DNA from: Mycetohabitans endofungorum
GTDB lineage: Bacteria > Pseudomonadota > Gammaproteobacteria > Burkholderiales > Burkholderiaceae
Assembly (NCBI RefSeq): GCF_002927045.1
Contig: NZ_PRDW01000013.1
Location: 25,515-89,514, forward strand
Length of the DNA stretch: 64,000 nt
Reading direction: 5' to 3'
Under the pieces are notes generated by a model. The model did not search any database. It worked only from the letters and a program-made list of their open reading frames with translations, and had not been told where the DNA came from. Positions within the stretch are counted from its first letter, which is position 1, and every line of letters begins with the position of its first letter. Position numbers and translations under genes: made by a program. Shown in pieces: positions 25,653 through 35,759 of this stretch.

Positions 25653-28121
25653 TTAGCCGCGCAACCTCGCACCAAAGACTCGAGCCAAGCGTTCCACCAG
25701 GGTTTTGACGGCGAGCTCAACCGTCTCGTCCTGAAGGGTCCCGCCAGTATCTTGCAAGGTTACTCGGAACGCAAGGCTTTTCTCGTCAGCCGAGAGCCCC
25801 CCCGAAACAGCACCAGAACCGGTTTGCTTCGCGTCGAATTTCGGCCGAAATTCGTCAAATAGCACCATTTTTTGCATGAACCGAAGTGCATCGTTGTCGC
25901 CCCGAGCCTGCGCAAACTCATCGATGATCGATTGGACTTCGACATGCTGCGGCACGACCAACGCAATGTCACGACGCACCGGCGGGAATTTCGAGATCTC
26001 AGTCACGCCCGGCAATGCACGCCCGGCCACCGCATCAGCCTCGACCTCGAACAGTACTGGTGCATGCGGAAGATCGTATTTTCGCATCCAACGCGGATGC
26101 AACTCGCCGATCCAACCGACAATGCGACCATCGATTTCGATCCGCGCACTGCGCCCCGGGTGCAACGCCGGATGCGAGGCCCGTGTGAAGCGAGGCACCG
26201 TCGGTGCAAACAGCGCCTGCACGTCGCCCTTCACATCAAAGAAATCAACATGTCGCGCCGATACCCCCCATTGTTCGTCGACGACCGGACCATAGGCCAG
26301 CGCACCGATCATCTTAGGTTGGGCAAAGCCTTCTACCGTCAATTCGCCTTCCTTCACCGCCGGGTCCGCGCGAAAGACCCGCCCAGCCTCGAACACGCGC
26401 ACGCGCTCCGCACGCCGATTCAGGTTATGCTGCAACACGCCGACCAAGCTGCCGAATAATGTCGAACGCATCACCGACAGCTGGCTCGCGATCGGGTTGA
26501 GTAGCGCGACGGGCCGCTCGTTACCGGCGAAATCCCGTTCCCACTCGACATCGACAAAGCTGAAATTGACCGTTTCCGCGTAGTCGCGTGCCGCTAGCGC
26601 ACGACGCAACGCATGGATCGAGCGCCGCGTCTCGTTCGTCACCCGCATCTCGCTCGTCGCCATCGGCGGACGCGCCGGGATCTTTTCGAATCCGTGGATG
26701 CGAGCGACCTCCTCGATCAAGTCCTCCTCGATGTCGATGTCGAAACGGTAGGTTGGCGGCGTCACAATGAACGTGTCGCCGTCCGCCGCACGCTCGAACG
26801 ACAGATTCAAACGCGTGAAGATGCTGGCAATCTCGTTCGCATCGATCGGCACGCCAATGATCCGGTTTGCCCGCGACACCCGCATCGAGACGGGCTTGCG
26901 CTGCGGTAGGTTGACGATATGGTCGTCCACCGGGCCAGCGTCGCCACCGCAAATCGTCGTGATCAAGTGCGTCAGGTACTCGATGTGCTCAACAGTGGTC
27001 GCGTAGTCCACGCCTCGCTCGAAGCGATGCGCAGCATCGGTCGAGAAGTTGTATTGGCGGGCGCGGCCACGGATGCTGTCCGGCCACCAAAATGCCGCTT
27101 CCAAATAGATATGCCGCGTATCGAGCGTCACCGCGGTACTGTCACCGCCCATGATACCGGCCAGGCTTTCGACACGTCCCTGATCATCCGCGATCACGCC
27201 GACCGTTTCGTCCAGCTCGATCGTATTACCGTTGAGCAGCTTCAGCGTCTCACCGCGCTTGCCCCAGCGCACGTGCAAGCCGCCGTTAATCTTATCCAGG
27301 TCGAATATGTGTGATGGACGCCCGAGCTCGAGCATCACATAGTTCGAAATGTCGACGAGCGCCGAAATGCTGCGCTGACCCACTCGCTCGAGCCGCTGAA
27401 CCATCCATGCAGGCGTGCTGGCCCGCGCATCGACATTGCGGATCACGCGGCCGGAGAACCGTCCGCAAAGCTGCGGCGCCTCGATACGCACCGGCAACCG
27501 CGCGTCGCAGGTGACCGGAACAGGGTGGTAGGACGGCGCGTTGAGTGGCGCACCGGTAATTGCAGCCGTCTCGCGTGCGATACCGAACACCGATAAGCAA
27601 TCGGCCTTGTTCGGCGTCAGCTTGATGTCGAAAATCATGTCGTCGAGCTGCAGCACGTCGCGGATGTCGCGTCCGATCAGCGTATCGTCCGGCAACACCA
27701 ACAGTCCGCTGTGGTCGTCTGACAACTTCAGTTCGCGAGCCGAACACAGCATGCCCTGGCTTTCGACGCCGCGCAGCTTCGACAGCTTAATCTTGAACGG
27801 CGCACCGCCCGCTTCCGCGGGCGGCAGCGTCGCGCCGACCAGCGCGGTCGGCACCTTGATGCCGGGTGCCACATTCGGCGCACCGCACACGATCGTCAAC
27901 GTCTGTCCCATGCCCACGTCAACCTGACACACGTTCAGCTTATCGGCATTCGGATGCTTGACGACCTCGAGCACCTTGCCGACAACGATCTTCGATGTCG
28001 GCGGCGCCACCGGCGCCAACGCCTCGACCTCGAGACCCGCCATCGTCAGCGCATGCGACAGCGCCTCAGTCGACAATTGCGGATCAACAAAGCTTCTTAA
28101 CCAGGATTCAGCAAATTGCAT
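25653..28121 (-). CDS. pheT: Phenylalanyl-tRNA synthetase beta subunit
   Basis: An 822-residue subunit of the alpha2-beta2 PheRS. The N-terminal OB-type tRNA-binding domain ([20 protein letters not shown]), the B3/B4 editing region, the B5 domain and the C-terminal ferredoxin-like anticodon-binding domain ([14 protein letters not shown]... LAFRVTLQD) are all recognisable. With PheS it attaches Phe to tRNA-Phe and edits Tyr. It begins 24 bases after pheS, so the two are cotranscribed. It is slightly longer than the usual 790-810 residues. Confidence 0.97.
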   Translation of the reverse strand: MQFAESWLRSFVDPQLSTEALSHALTMAGLEVEALAPVAPPTSKIVVGKVLEVVKHPNADKLNVCQVDVGMGQTLTIVCGAPNVAPGIKVPTALVGATLPPAEAGGAPFKIKLSKLRGVESQGMLCSARELKLSDDHSGLLVLPDDTLIGRDIRDVLQLDDMIFDIKLTPNKADCLSVFGIARETAAITGAPLNAPSYHPVPVTCDARLPVRIEAPQLCGRFSGRVIRNVDARASTPAWMVQRLERVGQRSISALVDISNYVMLELGRPSHIFDLDKINGGLHVRWGKRGETLKLLNGNTIELDETVGVIADDQGRVESLAGIMGGDSTAVTLDTRHIYLEAAFWWPDSIRGRARQYNFSTDAAHRFERGVDYATTVEHIEYLTHLITTICGGDAGPVDDHIVNLPQRKPVSMRVSRANRIIGVPIDANEIASIFTRLNLSFERAADGDTFIVTPPTYRFDIDIEEDLIEEVARIHGFEKIPARPPMATSEMRVTNETRRSIHALRRALAARDYAETVNFSFVDVEWERDFAGNERPVALLNPIASQLSVMRSTLFGSLVGVLQHNLNRRAERVRVFEAGRVFRADPAVKEGELTVEGFAQPKMIGALAYGPVVDEQWGVSARHVDFFDVKGDVQALFAPTVPRFTRASHPALHPGRSARIEIDGRIVGWIGELHPRWMRKYDLPHAPVLFEVEADAVAGRALPGVTEISKFPPVRRDIALVVPQHVEVQSIIDEFAQARGDNDALRFMQKMVLFDEFRPKFDAKQTGSGAVSGGLSADEKSLAFRVTLQDTGGTLQDETVELAVKTLVERLARVFGARLRG

Positions 28122-28145
28122 GGGGTATCGATAAGGAAAGTCGGG

Positions 28146-29171
28146 TCACGCAAACTGGCGCAGGAAACGCAGATCGTTCTCGAAAAACGCGCGCAAGTCG
28201 TCCACGCCGTAGCGCAGCATCGTCAGTCGCTCAAGTCCGCTGCCAAAAGCAAAGCCAATATAGCGCTGCGGGTCGAGCCCCATGTTGCGTACCACGTTCG
28301 GATGCACCTGCCCCGAGCCGGAAATTTCGAGCCAGCGCCCGGCGTTTCTGCCGTGCTCGAACCTCATGTCGATCTCGGCGGACGGTTCGGTAAACGGGAA
28401 ATACGATGGACGAAAACGCACGAGGATATCGTTGCGCTCGAAAAACTTCTTCAGGAAGTCCGTGTAGACGCCCTTCAAGTCTGCAAAGCTAATGTTCTCG
28501 TCGATCCACAGCCCCTCGACCTGGTTAAACATCGGCGAATGCGTCGCATCGCTGTCGACACGATAGGTGCGCCCGGGGACGATGACCTTGATCGGCGGCT
28601 TGTTCATCCGCGCATACCGCACTTGCATCGGACTCGTATGCGTGCGCAGCAACAACGGCCTGCCTTGCGCGTCCTTCGCGTCGAGATAAAACGTGTCCTG
28701 CATCGAGCGCGCCGGATGGTTCTCGGGGCTGTTCAGCGCGGTAAAGTTGTACCAGTCGGTTTCGATCTCCGGACCGTCGGCCACGTCGAAGCCAATCGAA
28801 TGAAAAATCTGCTCGACGCGCTCCCACGTCTGCATCACCGGATGCAGACTGCCCACGCCCGTGCCGCGCCCGGGCAGCGTCACGTCGATCGCCTCGGCCG
28901 CCAGCCGCTGATTCATCAACGCATCGGCGAGTGCCTGTCGACGCGCGTTCAATGCCGCCTCGACCTGCTGTTTCGCGACGTTGATGCGAGCACCCTCGCT
29001 CTTGCGCACCTGCGGGTCCAGCTTGCCTAAGCCCTTCAGCAATTCGGTTAACGCACCGGCCTTGCCGAGGAAGCGCGCCTTTTCGTTTTCGAGCGTCACG
29101 GTGTCCGCAGCATCCGCAAAGGCGCGCTGCGCGTCGGCGACGATCTGCTCAAGATCGGAAGATCCCATCAT
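28146..29171 (-). CDS. pheS: Phenylalanyl-tRNA synthetase alpha subunit
   Basis: A 341-residue catalytic subunit. It has an N-terminal coiled coil (residues 1-90) and the class II catalytic core. Motif 2 appears around [38 protein letters not shown] follows, and motif 3 is [16 protein letters not shown]. It activates Phe and transfers it to tRNA-Phe. The start is one of two adjacent ATGs at 29171 and 29168; the longer frame to 29213 lies in the terminator region and is rejected. The order rplT-pheS-pheT-ihfA is conserved. Confidence 0.96.
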   Translation of the reverse strand: MMGSSDLEQIVADAQRAFADAADTVTLENEKARFLGKAGALTELLKGLGKLDPQVRKSEGARINVAKQQVEAALNARRQALADALMNQRLAAEAIDVTLPGRGTGVGSLHPVMQTWERVEQIFHSIGFDVADGPEIETDWYNFTALNSPENHPARSMQDTFYLDAKDAQGRPLLLRTHTSPMQVRYARMNKPPIKVIVPGRTYRVDSDATHSPMFNQVEGLWIDENISFADLKGVYTDFLKKFFERNDILVRFRPSYFPFTEPSAEIDMRFEHGRNAGRWLEISGSGQVHPNVVRNMGLDPQRYIGFAFGSGLERLTMLRYGVDDLRAFFENDLRFLRQFA

Positions 29172-29211
29172 TTCAACGTCTGTCAGTGGATCAAAAAAGC
29201 TTGCGGCCAAC

Positions 29212-29242
29212 AAAAAAACGGGGGCTCCAGCAAGAGCCCCCG
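29212..29242 (-). terminator. Hairpin terminator or attenuator between rplT and pheS
   Basis: On the minus strand CGGGGGCTC and GAGCCCCCG form a 9-bp stem with a 6-base loop followed by seven T residues. It sits 41 bases before the pheS start and after rplT. E. coli has a Phe-leader attenuator at the same place, but no Phe-rich leader peptide is visible here. Confidence 0.85.
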
Positions 29243-29313
29243 TTCAAGTCTGCGGGTCGGCGTACGGCCCCATGGGCGCGATACGACCGACCCGGCACCG
29301 ACTGTCCTTGCGC

Positions 29314-29673
29314 TCAGCGGGCAACGGCGGCTTTCACCTGCGCCACGATGGCGGCAAAAGCAGCCTTGTCGAACACGGCCATGTCGGCAAGCACCTTGCG
29401 ATCGAGTTCGATCGACGCCTTTTTCAAGCCGTTCATGAACACGCTGTAGGTGATATCGTGTTGCCGCGCCGCTGCATTGATACGCGCAATCCACAAGCGG
29501 CGGAACACGCGCTTCTTGTTGCGGCGATCGCGGTATGCGTACTGACCGGCACGCATAACCGCCTGCTTCGCGATGCGGAACACATTATTGCGACGGCCGC
29601 GATAACCCTTCGCAAGGTTGATGATCTTCTTGTGACGGGCCCGTGCGGTAACCCCACGTTTGACTCGAGGCAT
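29314..29673 (-). CDS. rplT: 50S ribosomal protein L20
   Basis: A 119-residue basic protein that binds 23S rRNA early in 50S assembly. The N-terminus [20 protein letters not shown] and the block [20 protein letters not shown] are diagnostic, and length equals the family norm. It follows rpmI by 28 bases. In E. coli L20 represses translation of its own operon by binding the rpmI leader; a similar control is possible but not shown here. Confidence 0.98.
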   Translation of the reverse strand: MPRVKRGVTARARHKKIINLAKGYRGRRNNVFRIAKQAVMRAGQYAYRDRRNKKRVFRRLWIARINAAARQHDITYSVFMNGLKKASIELDRKVLADMAVFDKAAFAAIVAQVKAAVAR

Positions 29674-29701
29674 GTTTCTCTCCTATGAGTTCGATTCAGG
29701 G

Positions 29702-29899
29702 TTACGCGAAAGGCATCATCGCGCGAACGGAATTGACGTCCGACGCGTGGACATCCGTGCTGCCACGCAGCTGGCGCTTGTTCTTCGTCGTTTTCTTCGT
29801 CAGGATGTGACGCTTGAAGGCCTGACCGCGCTTGACGGTACCGCCCGGACGCACGACAAAGCGCTTGGACGCGCTTTTCTTGGTCTTCATCTTAGGCAT
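29702..29899 (-). CDS. rpmI: 50S ribosomal protein L35
   Basis: A 65-residue protein with the family sequence [20 protein letters not shown] and the end [23 protein letters not shown] 29899 is chosen because the conserved MPKMKTK start lies there rather than three codons upstream. It is encoded between infC and rplT in the conserved order. The gap to infC is about 200 bases, larger than in E. coli. Confidence 0.97.
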   Translation of the reverse strand: MPKMKTKKSASKRFVVRPGGTVKRGQAFKRHILTKKTTKNKRQLRGSTDVHASDVNSVRAMMPFA

Positions 29900-30102
29900 T
29901 GCTACCACTCCAGTTTTTTATGGCCACGGGTGTGCGGCTGAACGCTCCGCCCTTGTGAAACCCAGGGACCACTTGTCATCGGCGCGCGTTGCGATCGCGT
30001 CACGCGCCGTCTTTTCGGAAGACGCCGTACCGGCCGCCTTCGAAACCTGCATCGCGCGTCGCATCGCAAGCGGCAGCGTGCCGCGCGCGCAACGCACGCC
30101 CA

Positions 30103-30627
30103 TCACTTCTTCTTTTTCGGCGCCAGCACCATCACCATCTGGCGGCCTTCCATCTTCGGCATTTGCTCGACCTGACCGTATTCGTCTAGATCTTGGCGCA
30201 GACGATCCAGCATCCGCATGCCGATTTCCTGGTGCGCCATCTCACGCCCACGGAAACGCAACGTGATCTTCGTCCTGTCGCCCTCCTCAAGGAATCGCGT
30301 CAGGTTGCGCAGCTTGACGTTGTAATCCCCGTCATCGGTGCCCGGGCGAAATTTGACTTCCTTTACCTGGATCACCTTCTGCTTGAGCTTCGCCTCGTGC
30401 TGCTTCTTGGCTTCCTGATACTTGAACTTGCCATAGTCCATCAGGCGGCACACCGGCGGCTGTGCATGCGGAGCAATCTCGACAAGATCGACATCGTGCT
30501 GTTCCGACAAACGGAACGCCTCGGCCAGCTTCACGATGCCGATGGGTTCCCCATCGACCCCAACTAGACGCACCTCCGGCACGCTAATTTCACCGTTGAT
30601 GCGATGCGACGACTTATCAGTAGCGAT
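30103..30627 (-). CDS. infC: Translation initiation factor IF-3 (non-AUG start ATC)
   Basis: A 174-residue IF3 that prevents premature 30S-50S joining and checks start codons. Homology begins upstream of any ATG or GTG: ATC at 30625-30627 is preceded eight bases earlier by GAGGA and is followed by [20 protein letters not shown], the conserved start. The N- and C-domains ([40 protein letters not shown]) are complete. E. coli infC uses ATU for autoregulation by IF3, so ATC here fits the same feedback. A GTG-started 159-residue version would lack the conserved N-terminus. Confidence 0.93.
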   Translation of the reverse strand: MATDKSSHRINGEISVPEVRLVGVDGEPIGIVKLAEAFRLSEQHDVDLVEIAPHAQPPVCRLMDYGKFKYQEAKKQHEAKLKQKVIQVKEVKFRPGTDDGDYNVKLRNLTRFLEEGDRTKITLRFRGREMAHQEIGMRMLDRLRQDLDEYGQVEQMPKMEGRQMVMVLAPKKKK

Positions 30628-30675
30628 GTTACGTTTCCTCTAAAAATTCAAAAAACTAGCCGCGCTGCTGATGGC

Positions 30676-32583
30676 TCACCCAAACACCCGCACTTCATTG
30701 TGCAGGCGGTCGAGGAAGGCTTCGACTGGCATCACGCCCAGGTCGACGCCGCCACGGGCACGCACGGCTACCGTTTGCGCATCACGCTCCTTGTCGCCGA
30801 CGACTGCCAGATACGGGACTTTTTCGAGCGCGTGTTCTCGTATTTTATAGCTAATCTTTTCGTTACGCAAATCGGCGCTCGCCCTAAGCCCTTGTTTTTT
30901 CAATGTTTGGGCAACAACGTTCGCGTAATTGGCAGAACTTTCCGCAATATTCATCACCACGACCTGCGACGGCGCCAGCCACAGCGGCATGGCACCAGCA
31001 TGGTGCTCGATCAGGATGCCCAGGAAGCGCTCCATCGAACCGACAATCGCCCGGTGCAGCATCACCGGCCGGCGACGGCTATTGTCTTCGGCCACATATT
31101 CCGCGCCAAGGCGCTGCGGCAACACGAAGTCCAATTGCAGCGTGCCGCACTGCCACGATCGCCCGAGCGCATCCTTGATATGGTACTCGACCTTCGGACC
31201 ATAGAACGCCCCCTCGCCATCGAGCTCCTGCCACTGCAGGCCGCACGCGGCCAGCGCTTCACGCAGACCCTGTTCTGCACGGTCCCACGTATCGTCCGTG
31301 CCCGCGCGCTGCTGCGGCCGCAGCGACAGCTTGATGTCGATGTGCTCGAAGCCAAAGTCCTTGTACACGCTCATCGCCAGCGAATTGAACGCGATCGACT
31401 CGGCAATCACCTGATCTTCCGTGCAGAAGATGTGTGCGTCGTCCTGCACGAACCCGCGCACCCGCATCAGGCCATGCAGCGCGCCCGAGGCCTCGTTGCG
31501 GTGGCAAGAACCGAACTCGGCCAAACGCAGCGGCAGGTCACGGTACGAACGAAGGCCGTGATTGAACACCTGCACATGCCCCGGACAGTTCATCGGCTTG
31601 ATCGCGTAGTCGCGTTTCTCCGACTCCGTCGTGAACATGTTGTCTCGATAGTTCTGCCAGTGGCCGGAGCGCTCCCACAGCGAACGATCCATGATCATCG
31701 GCGTCTTCACCTCGAGGTAGCCGGCCTCGTCGAGCCGGCGTCTCAGGTATTGCTCGACCTGCTGCCACAGCGTCCAGCCCTTCGGGTGCCAAAACACGAG
31801 CCCGGGCGCCTCCTCCTGCAAGTGGAACAAGTCCAGTTGCTTGCCCAGCTTACGATGGTCGCGCTTCTCGGCCTCTTCGAGCATGTGAAGGTACGCGTCC
31901 TGGTCTTCTTTGCGCGCCCACGCCGTGCCGTAGATCCGCTGCAGTTGCTCGTTGTTCGAATCGCCACGCCAATACGCGCCGGCCAGCTTCATCAGCTTGA
32001 ACACCTTGAGCTTGCCCGTGGATGGCACATGGGGTCCACGGCACAGGTCCGTAAAGCCGCCATGCGAATATAGCTTGATCTGCTCGCCTTGCGGAATCGA
32101 CTCGATGATCTCGGCCTTGTAGCGCTCGCCGATGCGTTTGAAGTACTCGACTGCCTCATCGCGCGACACCACGCGCCGCGACACCGGCTCGTCCCTCTTG
32201 GCGAGCTCGTGCATGCGCTGCTCGATCTGTTGCAGGTCTTCGGGCGTGAACGCGCGATGATAAGCGAAATCGTAGTAGAACCCGTTGTCCACGACCGGCC
32301 CGATCGTCACCTGGGCCTGCGGAAACAGCTCCTTGACCGCATACGCGAGCAAGTGCGCCGTCGAGTGGCGGATGATCTCGAGCCCTTCCCGGTCCTTATC
32401 CGTGACGATCGAGACATTGGCGTCGCGCTGGATCACAGCCGACGTGTCCACGAGTTCGCCATCGACCTTGCCGCCAAGCGCCGCCTTCGCCAGACCCGGA
32501 CCGATCGACGTGGCCACTTCGGCCACCGTCACCGGATGATCGTATTGCCGGATAGAGCCATCGGGCAGTCGTACCGAAATCAT
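30676..32583 (-). CDS. thrS: Threonyl-tRNA synthetase
   Basis: A 635-residue class II synthetase that charges tRNA-Thr. The order is the N-terminal TGS domain ([20 protein letters not shown]), the editing domain with [16 protein letters not shown], and the catalytic core with zinc ligand Cys in [14 protein letters not shown] and class II motifs ([20 protein letters not shown]). The anticodon-binding C-terminus ends [19 protein letters not shown] 32583 follows GGAGAG; the longer frame has no support. A hairpin with a minus-strand T-run lies 59 bases upstream. Confidence 0.97.
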   Translation of the reverse strand: MISVRLPDGSIRQYDHPVTVAEVATSIGPGLAKAALGGKVDGELVDTSAVIQRDANVSIVTDKDREGLEIIRHSTAHLLAYAVKELFPQAQVTIGPVVDNGFYYDFAYHRAFTPEDLQQIEQRMHELAKRDEPVSRRVVSRDEAVEYFKRIGERYKAEIIESIPQGEQIKLYSHGGFTDLCRGPHVPSTGKLKVFKLMKLAGAYWRGDSNNEQLQRIYGTAWARKEDQDAYLHMLEEAEKRDHRKLGKQLDLFHLQEEAPGLVFWHPKGWTLWQQVEQYLRRRLDEAGYLEVKTPMIMDRSLWERSGHWQNYRDNMFTTESEKRDYAIKPMNCPGHVQVFNHGLRSYRDLPLRLAEFGSCHRNEASGALHGLMRVRGFVQDDAHIFCTEDQVIAESIAFNSLAMSVYKDFGFEHIDIKLSLRPQQRAGTDDTWDRAEQGLREALAACGLQWQELDGEGAFYGPKVEYHIKDALGRSWQCGTLQLDFVLPQRLGAEYVAEDNSRRRPVMLHRAIVGSMERFLGILIEHHAGAMPLWLAPSQVVVMNIAESSANYANVVAQTLKKQGLRASADLRNEKISYKIREHALEKVPYLAVVGDKERDAQTVAVRARGGVDLGVMPVEAFLDRLHNEVRVFG

Positions 32584-32641
32584 TGCGTTCTCTCCTGGCG
32601 CCGTGCCATGTACGGTTAAGTCGGGGGCCGGAAACAAGGCC

Positions 32642-32674
32642 AAAAAAAATGCGGCCCTATCGAGGGCCGCATTT
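32642..32674 (-). terminator. Terminator upstream of thrS, downstream of tRNA-Val
   Basis: ATGCGGCCCT and AGGGCCGCAT form a 10-bp stem with a four-base loop. On the minus strand a run of eight T residues follows. It could end the tRNA-Val transcript, or act as an attenuator for thrS, which starts only 59 bases further. Confidence 0.85.
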
Positions 32675-32774
32675 CAAATTCAACACAAAACAAAGGTCGA
32701 AACAGGTCCTCGACTAGCGTCGCCCCGAAAAAGTCCCGGTCAACGTTCGCGGTGTCATAACCATTTCGCCCGAT

Positions 32775-32796
32775 GGCCGCTGATGAGCGGCCTTTT
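32775..32796 (+). terminator. Opposite-strand GC-rich hairpin
   Basis: GGCCGCT-GATG-AGCGGCC followed by TTTT on the plus strand. No plus-strand gene is seen upstream, so its role is unclear; on the minus strand it lies in the tRNA-Val trailer. Confidence 0.5.
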
Positions 32797-32832
32797 GTCC
32801 TGCATTGGATTCTGCTAAGAATCCATATTCGT

Positions 32833-32909
32833 TGGTAGGCTCGATTGGACTCGAACCAACGACCCCCACCATGTCAAGGTGGTGCTCTAACCAGCTGAGC
32901 TACGAGCCT
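32833..32909 (-). tRNA. tRNA-Val (anticodon GAC)
   Basis: Minus strand. The acceptor arm AGGCTCG pairs with CGAGCCT, the D-arm is GCTCAGCTGGTTAGAGC, the anticodon stem-loop is CCACC-TTGACAT-GGTGG with anticodon GAC, and the T-arm is GTTGG-TTCGAGT-CCAAT. CCA is encoded at 32833-32835. Confidence 0.96.
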
Positions 32910-33070
32910 GAAGAAACCGTGATTATAGGGAGGTTTTCATCTGTTGCCAAGTGGTTTCTACAGGGGGTTATGCAATGCGAGCCTTTTATGCGATGCGATG
33001 GCTTGGACCAACGCGATCCCCACGCCGACGCGAGGGGCACCGACGCGGCGAGCCCTCCCCTTCGTCGGCG

Positions 33071-35296
33071 TCATTGACGCCGCTTCGCCCGGACCACGCC
33101 TTGCACATCGCCGAGTAGCGTGGCGGCACGCTGCACCTGCGCGCTGTTGGACACCTCCACAGTGAATTGCATATACGCAACGTTGCGGCGCGTCTGGGTC
33201 TTCACGCCAACCAGATTAATCTTCTCGCGTGCGAATACCTCGGTGATGTCGCGCAGCAACCCCTGGCGATCGACGGCTTCGACCGCCAAGTCGATTGGGT
33301 AGACGCTTTGGCCGCGGCCGCTGAGCACGTCGTTGGACCAAGCCGTATGCAGCACACGCTCCGGCACGCGCGCGGCCATGTGCAAAAAGCTGGCGCAATC
33401 ACTGCGATGGATCGATACTCCCTTGCCGCGCGTCACAAAGCCGGCGATCTCGTCGGGAGGCGCCGGCCGGCAACATTTCGCCAGTTGCGTGAGCAGCGCG
33501 TCGACGCCCACGACCAGCACGCCGGTCGACGCCCCAGACGCAACACTAGCGCCGCTGCTGCGCCGCTTAAAGTTCGCGGGCTCTAGCCCAGACGGCTCCG
33601 CGGCGGGCGCATCGCGAAGCGCCTGCTCAACCGAGCGTAGGCTAAGTTCGTCCTTGCCAACCTGCAGGAACAGCTCGTCCGGCGTCTTGAAGCCGAGCTT
33701 CGCAGCCAGCTCCTCGAGATTGACCGACGTGCGCCCCTCGCGTTGCAGCGTCTTTTCGACAGCGGCCCGGCCCGATGCGACGGTCTCCTGCAACTCGATT
33801 GCGTTGAACCACGCCCGCACCTTTTGCTTGGCGCGCGCGCTATGCAGGTAGCCCAGTTGGGGATTGAGCCAGTCACGCGACGGCCCCCCCTGCTTGACCG
33901 CGACGATCTCGACCGTCTGCCCGTTCTGCAGCGGCGTGTTCAACGGCACCATCGCCCCGTCCACGCGAGCGCCCCGGCATCGATGCCCGAGTTCGCTGTG
34001 CACGTAATAGGCAAAATCGACCGGCGTCGCCCCCTGCGGCAGCGCCACCACGCGCGCCTGAGGCGTCAGCACGTAGATATGGTCGTCCAGCGGCGTCTGT
34101 CGCAGTTGCTCCCACGGTTGCGACGTCGAGTCGCTGCCCGATACTTCATCCTTCCACGCAAGCAACTGCCGCAGCCACGCGATCTTCTCGTCGTACTTGT
34201 CGCTGGCGGCAAATTGACCATCGTATCCGCGGGTTCCCGCCTCCTTGTAGCGCCAATGCGCGGCAATGCCATATTCGGCAAAATGATGCATGTCGTGCGT
34301 GCGGATCTGCACTTCAAATGCCCGGCCGTCATCGCCGATCACCACCGTATGCAACGACTTGTAGCCATTGGGCTTCGGCCGGGATATATAGTCGTCAAAC
34401 TCGCGGGGCACCGGCTGCCAGATGTTGTGCACGATACCGAGCACTGTATAACAGTCCTTGACGTCCGGCACGATCACGCGGAACGCGCGTACATCGTTGA
34501 GCTCGGAGAACTCGAGCTTTTTGCCGCGCATCTTGCGCCAGATGCTGTAAATGTGCTTAGGACGTCCGCTCACGTCCGCATCGATGTTCGCCGCCGCGAG
34601 TTCACGCTTCAGGCGCGCGATCGCATCGCGCACGTACGATTCACGCTCGACCCGCCGTTCGTCGAGCAACTTCGCGATACGCTTGTAGGTCGCCGGCTCC
34701 TCGAAACGGAACGCGAGGTCCTCCAGCTCCCATTTCAGTTGCCAGATGCCGAGGCGGTTCGCAAGCGGCGCATAGATCTCCAGCGTCTCGCGCGGCAACC
34801 CCGCCGGCGGCGTCAGCTTGTGCGCCGCATAGAAGCGCAGCGTCTGCAGCCGCGACGCGAGCCGGATCAGCACGACGCGGATATCCTGCGCAAACGCCAC
34901 TAGCATCTTGCGCAGCGCCTCAACCTGGGCGCGACGATGCGCCTGCGCGTCGCGGCCCATGTCGCTATCGGGTGTCGTCGCCTGAATGCCAATCACGCCG
35001 AGCCGCAGCAGCTTACGCACATCCGTGACCAGTTGCAGCACGTCTTCGCCGAAACGCTCGCGCAGCAAGCGTTCCGGTTCGCTCAGGTAGGGAATCACCG
35101 GGAATAGCGCCGCCGCCACGGATGACGGAAGATCGACGTTCAGCGTATTGACGATCTGCGCGGTGCCCTGCGCGTGCTCAACGAGCCTCTCGCCCGACCC
35201 AAGTCGCACCCCACTGGCGTGCTCCTGCACAAAGGCAAGCGCGTCGTCAAGCGTCGCTGTCGGCGACTGGGCGCGGGTTTCGGATTCGGGACTCAT
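33071..35296 (-). CDS. relA: RelA-type (p)ppGpp synthetase
   Basis: A 741-residue alarmone synthetase. The N-terminal region aligns with the hydrolase domain but lacks the HD catalytic pair, as expected for a synthesis-only RelA. The synthetase domain carries REFDDYISRPKPNGYKSLHT, with EFDD matching the EXDD acidic motif of RelA rather than RXKD of SpoT. A TGS domain (IYVLTPQARVVALPQGATPV), the Cys-containing region CCRPAPPDEI and a C-terminal ACT domain follow. It makes (p)ppGpp on stalled ribosomes. It lies alone near tRNA-Val. Confidence 0.95.
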   Translation of the reverse strand: MSPESETRAQSPTATLDDALAFVQEHASGVRLGSGERLVEHAQGTAQIVNTLNVDLPSSVAAALFPVIPYLSEPERLLRERFGEDVLQLVTDVRKLLRLGVIGIQATTPDSDMGRDAQAHRRAQVEALRKMLVAFAQDIRVVLIRLASRLQTLRFYAAHKLTPPAGLPRETLEIYAPLANRLGIWQLKWELEDLAFRFEEPATYKRIAKLLDERRVERESYVRDAIARLKRELAAANIDADVSGRPKHIYSIWRKMRGKKLEFSELNDVRAFRVIVPDVKDCYTVLGIVHNIWQPVPREFDDYISRPKPNGYKSLHTVVIGDDGRAFEVQIRTHDMHHFAEYGIAAHWRYKEAGTRGYDGQFAASDKYDEKIAWLRQLLAWKDEVSGSDSTSQPWEQLRQTPLDDHIYVLTPQARVVALPQGATPVDFAYYVHSELGHRCRGARVDGAMVPLNTPLQNGQTVEIVAVKQGGPSRDWLNPQLGYLHSARAKQKVRAWFNAIELQETVASGRAAVEKTLQREGRTSVNLEELAAKLGFKTPDELFLQVGKDELSLRSVEQALRDAPAAEPSGLEPANFKRRSSGASVASGASTGVLVVGVDALLTQLAKCCRPAPPDEIAGFVTRGKGVSIHRSDCASFLHMAARVPERVLHTAWSNDVLSGRGQSVYPIDLAVEAVDRQGLLRDITEVFAREKINLVGVKTQTRRNVAYMQFTVEVSNSAQVQRAATLLGDVQGVVRAKRRQ

Positions 35297-35353
35297 CTAT
35301 CAAACCAGTACGACGCCGGCGACTGCCGCACGGCGCGATAATACGGGAAACGC

Positions 35354-35707
35354 TCAGCTTCGCTGCGCGGCAAACACCACGACTTCGACCAGGCATTCCG
35401 GATTGGCGAGCTTGGCCTGCACAGTGGCACGCGGCGGTGTATTGCCATTGGGCACCCATTCGTCCCACACGTCATTCATTGCAGCGAAATTCGCCATGTC
35501 GGAGAGATAGATCTGCGTCGACAAAATCAGCGACTTGTCGCTGCCGGCCTGCGCGAGCAGCCGGTCGACGTGGCCGAGCACTTCGCGCGTCTGTCCGGTA
35601 ATGTCTTGCTTCGTATCCTCGGCGATCTGACCGGCCAGGTAGACGGTGCCATTGTGCACGGCAATTTCGGATAAACGGGGACCGACATGAAAACGTTGCA
35701 CTGCCAT
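35354..35707 (-). CDS. RidA-family (YjgF/YoaB-like) protein
   Basis: A 117-residue protein of the RidA/Rid superfamily, trimeric enzymes or binders that hydrolyse reactive imines or enamines. Characteristic sequences are AVHNGTVYLAGQIAED, LSTQIYLSDMANFAAMNDVW and PPRATVQAKLANPECLVEVV; the Arg in PPRATV is the key substrate residue. ATG 35707 has AGGAT upstream, so the TTG at 35713 is not chosen. It is encoded between an alpha/beta hydrolase and relA, all on the minus strand. Confidence 0.88.
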   Translation of the reverse strand: MAVQRFHVGPRLSEIAVHNGTVYLAGQIAEDTKQDITGQTREVLGHVDRLLAQAGSDKSLILSTQIYLSDMANFAAMNDVWDEWVPNGNTPPRATVQAKLANPECLVEVVVFAAQRS

Positions 35708-35759
35708 AGTCAATATCCTGTGAAGTCGATGAAATCAGGCGCGCGCCATCGCGCGCGGC

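Noticed and set aside
30604..32073. 489-residue plus-strand frame opposite thrS
   Set aside because: Antisense shadow of thrS in a GC-rich genome; composition is His/Arg-rich without domains.
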